Positions 62,714 through 64,000 of a stretch of DNA of 64,000 nucleotides are shown here, one piece after another. A program made the translations under genes and the position numbers. The notes beneath the pieces are model-generated. The model had not been told where the DNA came from. It saw nothing but the letters and a program-made list of their open reading frames with translations, and searched no databases. The first letter of the stretch is position 1. Each line of letters opens with the position of its first letter. The DNA comes from Streptomyces fragilis (lineage in GTDB: Bacteria > Actinomycetota > Actinomycetes > Streptomycetales > Streptomycetaceae), in the NCBI RefSeq assembly GCF_003112515.1, contig NZ_BEVZ01000003.1, forward strand, positions 310,001 through 374,000, given 5' to 3'.

Positions 62714-64000
62714 GTGTCGAAGCCGCCCTTCACGCACCTGCACGTCCACACCCAGTACTCCCTGCTGGACGGTGCCGCGCGGCTCAAGGACATGTTCCAG
62801 GCCTGCCAGGACATGGGGATGACGCACATCGCGATGTCCGACCACGGCAACCTGCACGGCGCCTACGACTTCTTCCACACCGCGAAGAAGTCCGGGATCA
62901 CGCCGATCATCGGCATCGAGGCGTACGTCGCCCCCGAGTCGCGGCGCAACAAGCGCAAGATCCAGTGGGGTCAGCCGCACCAGAAGCGCGACGACGTCTC
63001 CGGTTCCGGCGGTTACACCCACAAGACCATCTGGGCGGCGAACGCCACCGGTCTGCACAACCTCTTCCGGCTCTCCTCGGACGCCTACAAGGAGGGCTGG
63101 CTGCAGAAGTGGCCCCGGATGGACAAGGAGACCATCTCCCAGTGGTCCGAGGGCCTGATCGCCTCCACCGGCTGCCCCTCCGGCGAGGTCCAGACCCGGC
63201 TGCGGCTCGGCCAGTTCGACGAGGCCGTCAAGGCGGCCGCCGACTACCAGGACATCTTCGGCAAGGACCGGTACTTCCTGGAGCTGATGGACCACGGCAT
63301 CGACATCGAGCACCGGGTCCGCGAAGGCCTCCTGGAGATCGGCAAGAAGCTCGGCATCCCGCCGCTGGTCACCAACGACTCGCACTACACCTACGCGCAC
63401 GAGGCCACAGCCCACGACGCGCTGCTGTGCATCCAGACCGGCAAGAACCTCTCCGACCCCGACCGCTTCAAGTTCGACGGGACCGGCTACTACCTGAAGT
63501 CGACGGACGAGATGTACGCCATCGACTCCTCCGACGCCTGGCAGGAGGGCTGCCGCAACACCCTCCTGGTCGCCGAACAGATCGACACCACCGGCATGTT
63601 CGAGAAGCGCGACCTGATGCCGAAGTTCGACATCCCGGAGGGCTACACCGAGGTCACCTGGTTCCAGGAGGAGGTCCGCCGCGGCATGGAGCGCCGCTAC
63701 CCGGGCGGCATCCCCGAGGACCGGCAGCGGCAGGCCGACTACGAGATGGACGTCATCATCCAGATGGGGTTCCCCGGCTACTTCCTGGTGGTCGCCGACT
63801 TCATCAACTGGGCCAAGGACAACGGCATCGCCGTGGGCCCCGGCCGAGGCTCCGCGGCCGGTTCGATCGTCGCCTACGCGATGGGCATCACCGACCTCGA
63901 CCCCATCCCGCACGGCCTGATCTTCGAGCGCTTCCTCAACCCCGAGCGCGTCTCCATGCCCGACGTCGACATCGACTTCGACGAGCGCAGGCGCGTCGAG
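62714..64000 (+). CDS. dnaE: DNA polymerase III alpha subunit (5' part, truncated by window)
   Basis: The frame is open from GTG 62714, eight bases after GGAGG, to the window edge, giving the first 429 residues of a protein that is normally about 1180 residues long. The PHP domain is present ([34 protein letters not shown]). The palm motif [20 protein letters not shown] and the catalytic aspartates Asp417 and Asp419 in [10 protein letters not shown] are visible. The third catalytic Asp lies beyond the edge. The sequence type is the replicative DnaE1. It is the main chromosomal replicase. Confidence 0.96.
   Translation, partial: MSKPPFTHLHVHTQYSLLDGAARLKDMFQACQDMGMTHIAMSDHGNLHGAYDFFHTAKKSGITPIIGIEAYVAPESRRNKRKIQWGQPHQKRDDVSGSGGYTHKTIWAANATGLHNLFRLSSDAYKEGWLQKWPRMDKETISQWSEGLIASTGCPSGEVQTRLRLGQFDEAVKAAADYQDIFGKDRYFLELMDHGIDIEHRVREGLLEIGKKLGIPPLVTNDSHYTYAHEATAHDALLCIQTGKNLSDPDRFKFDGTGYYLKSTDEMYAIDSSDAWQEGCRNTLLVAEQIDTTGMFEKRDLMPKFDIPEGYTEVTWFQEEVRRGMERRYPGGIPEDRQRQADYEMDVIIQMGFPGYFLVVADFINWAKDNGIAVGPGRGSAAGSIVAYAMGITDLDPIPHGLIFERFLNPERVSMPDVDIDFDERRRVE

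Overview
The window is high-GC actinobacterial chromosome, almost certainly from a Streptomyces. The evidence is the very GC-rich third codon positions, the many GTG and TTG starts, the gene order of the division and cell wall (dcw) cluster without ftsA, murC or ddl, and Streptomyces-type families (DUF3040, SAV_6107-like HEPN, DUF4126, DivIVA with a Gly/Pro-rich insert). No species can be named from the sequence alone.

Positions 1-6.4 kb are an accessory segment. It holds the tail of a beta-class DNA methyltransferase and a convergent, AT-richer PD-(D/E)XK endonuclease-like gene that overlaps it by 9 bp (a probable type II restriction-modification pair). Next come a decayed IS5-type transposase, a large TerD domain fused to a predicted PD-(D/E)XK nuclease, an internally deleted scrap of that same gene, an intact Phd/VapC-type toxin-antitoxin pair and two antitoxin-like fragments. 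This mix of defence, stress and decayed genes inserted beside core genes looks like a small defence or integration hotspot.

6.4-15.9 kb is core. It carries a PASTA-type Ser/Thr kinase, the thiO-thiS-thiG operon behind a TPP riboswitch, a small conserved protein, an FAD-dependent reductase, an Rv2175c-like DNA-binding protein, thiE, metF and a membrane protein with a Tyr/Gln/Gly-rich tail. 16-25 kb holds a phytoene-desaturase-like oxidoreductase, a DUF3040 protein, a methyltransferase, a HEPN-domain protein, and an export-type operon: a degenerate ABC ATPase, a YhgE/Pip-type membrane protein and a TetR regulator, behind a 12-4-12 palindrome that is the likely TetR operator. A DUF4126 membrane protein follows.

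25-30.8 kb carries the MoxR AAA+ / DUF58 / transglutaminase operon and a beta-carbonic anhydrase. 30.9-49.3 kb is the dcw cluster: rsmH, ftsL, ftsI, murE, murF, mraY, murD, ftsW, murG, ftsQ, ftsZ, pgeF(ylmD), ylmE, sepF, ylmG, divIVA. These genes make lipid II, polymerise septal peptidoglycan, assemble the Z ring and mark the growing pole. The cluster ends at a strong terminator.

49.5-64 kb carries ileS behind a translational T-box riboswitch, a DksA/TraR-type zinc-finger protein, lspA, a RluD-type pseudouridine synthase, a GNAT acetyltransferase, a MscS-type channel, a dienelactone-hydrolase-like protein, a secreted M43 metalloprotease, a Tat-exported PhoD-type phosphodiesterase, a membrane-anchored DsbA-like protein with a neighbouring membrane protein, and the first 429 codons of dnaE, which runs off the right edge.
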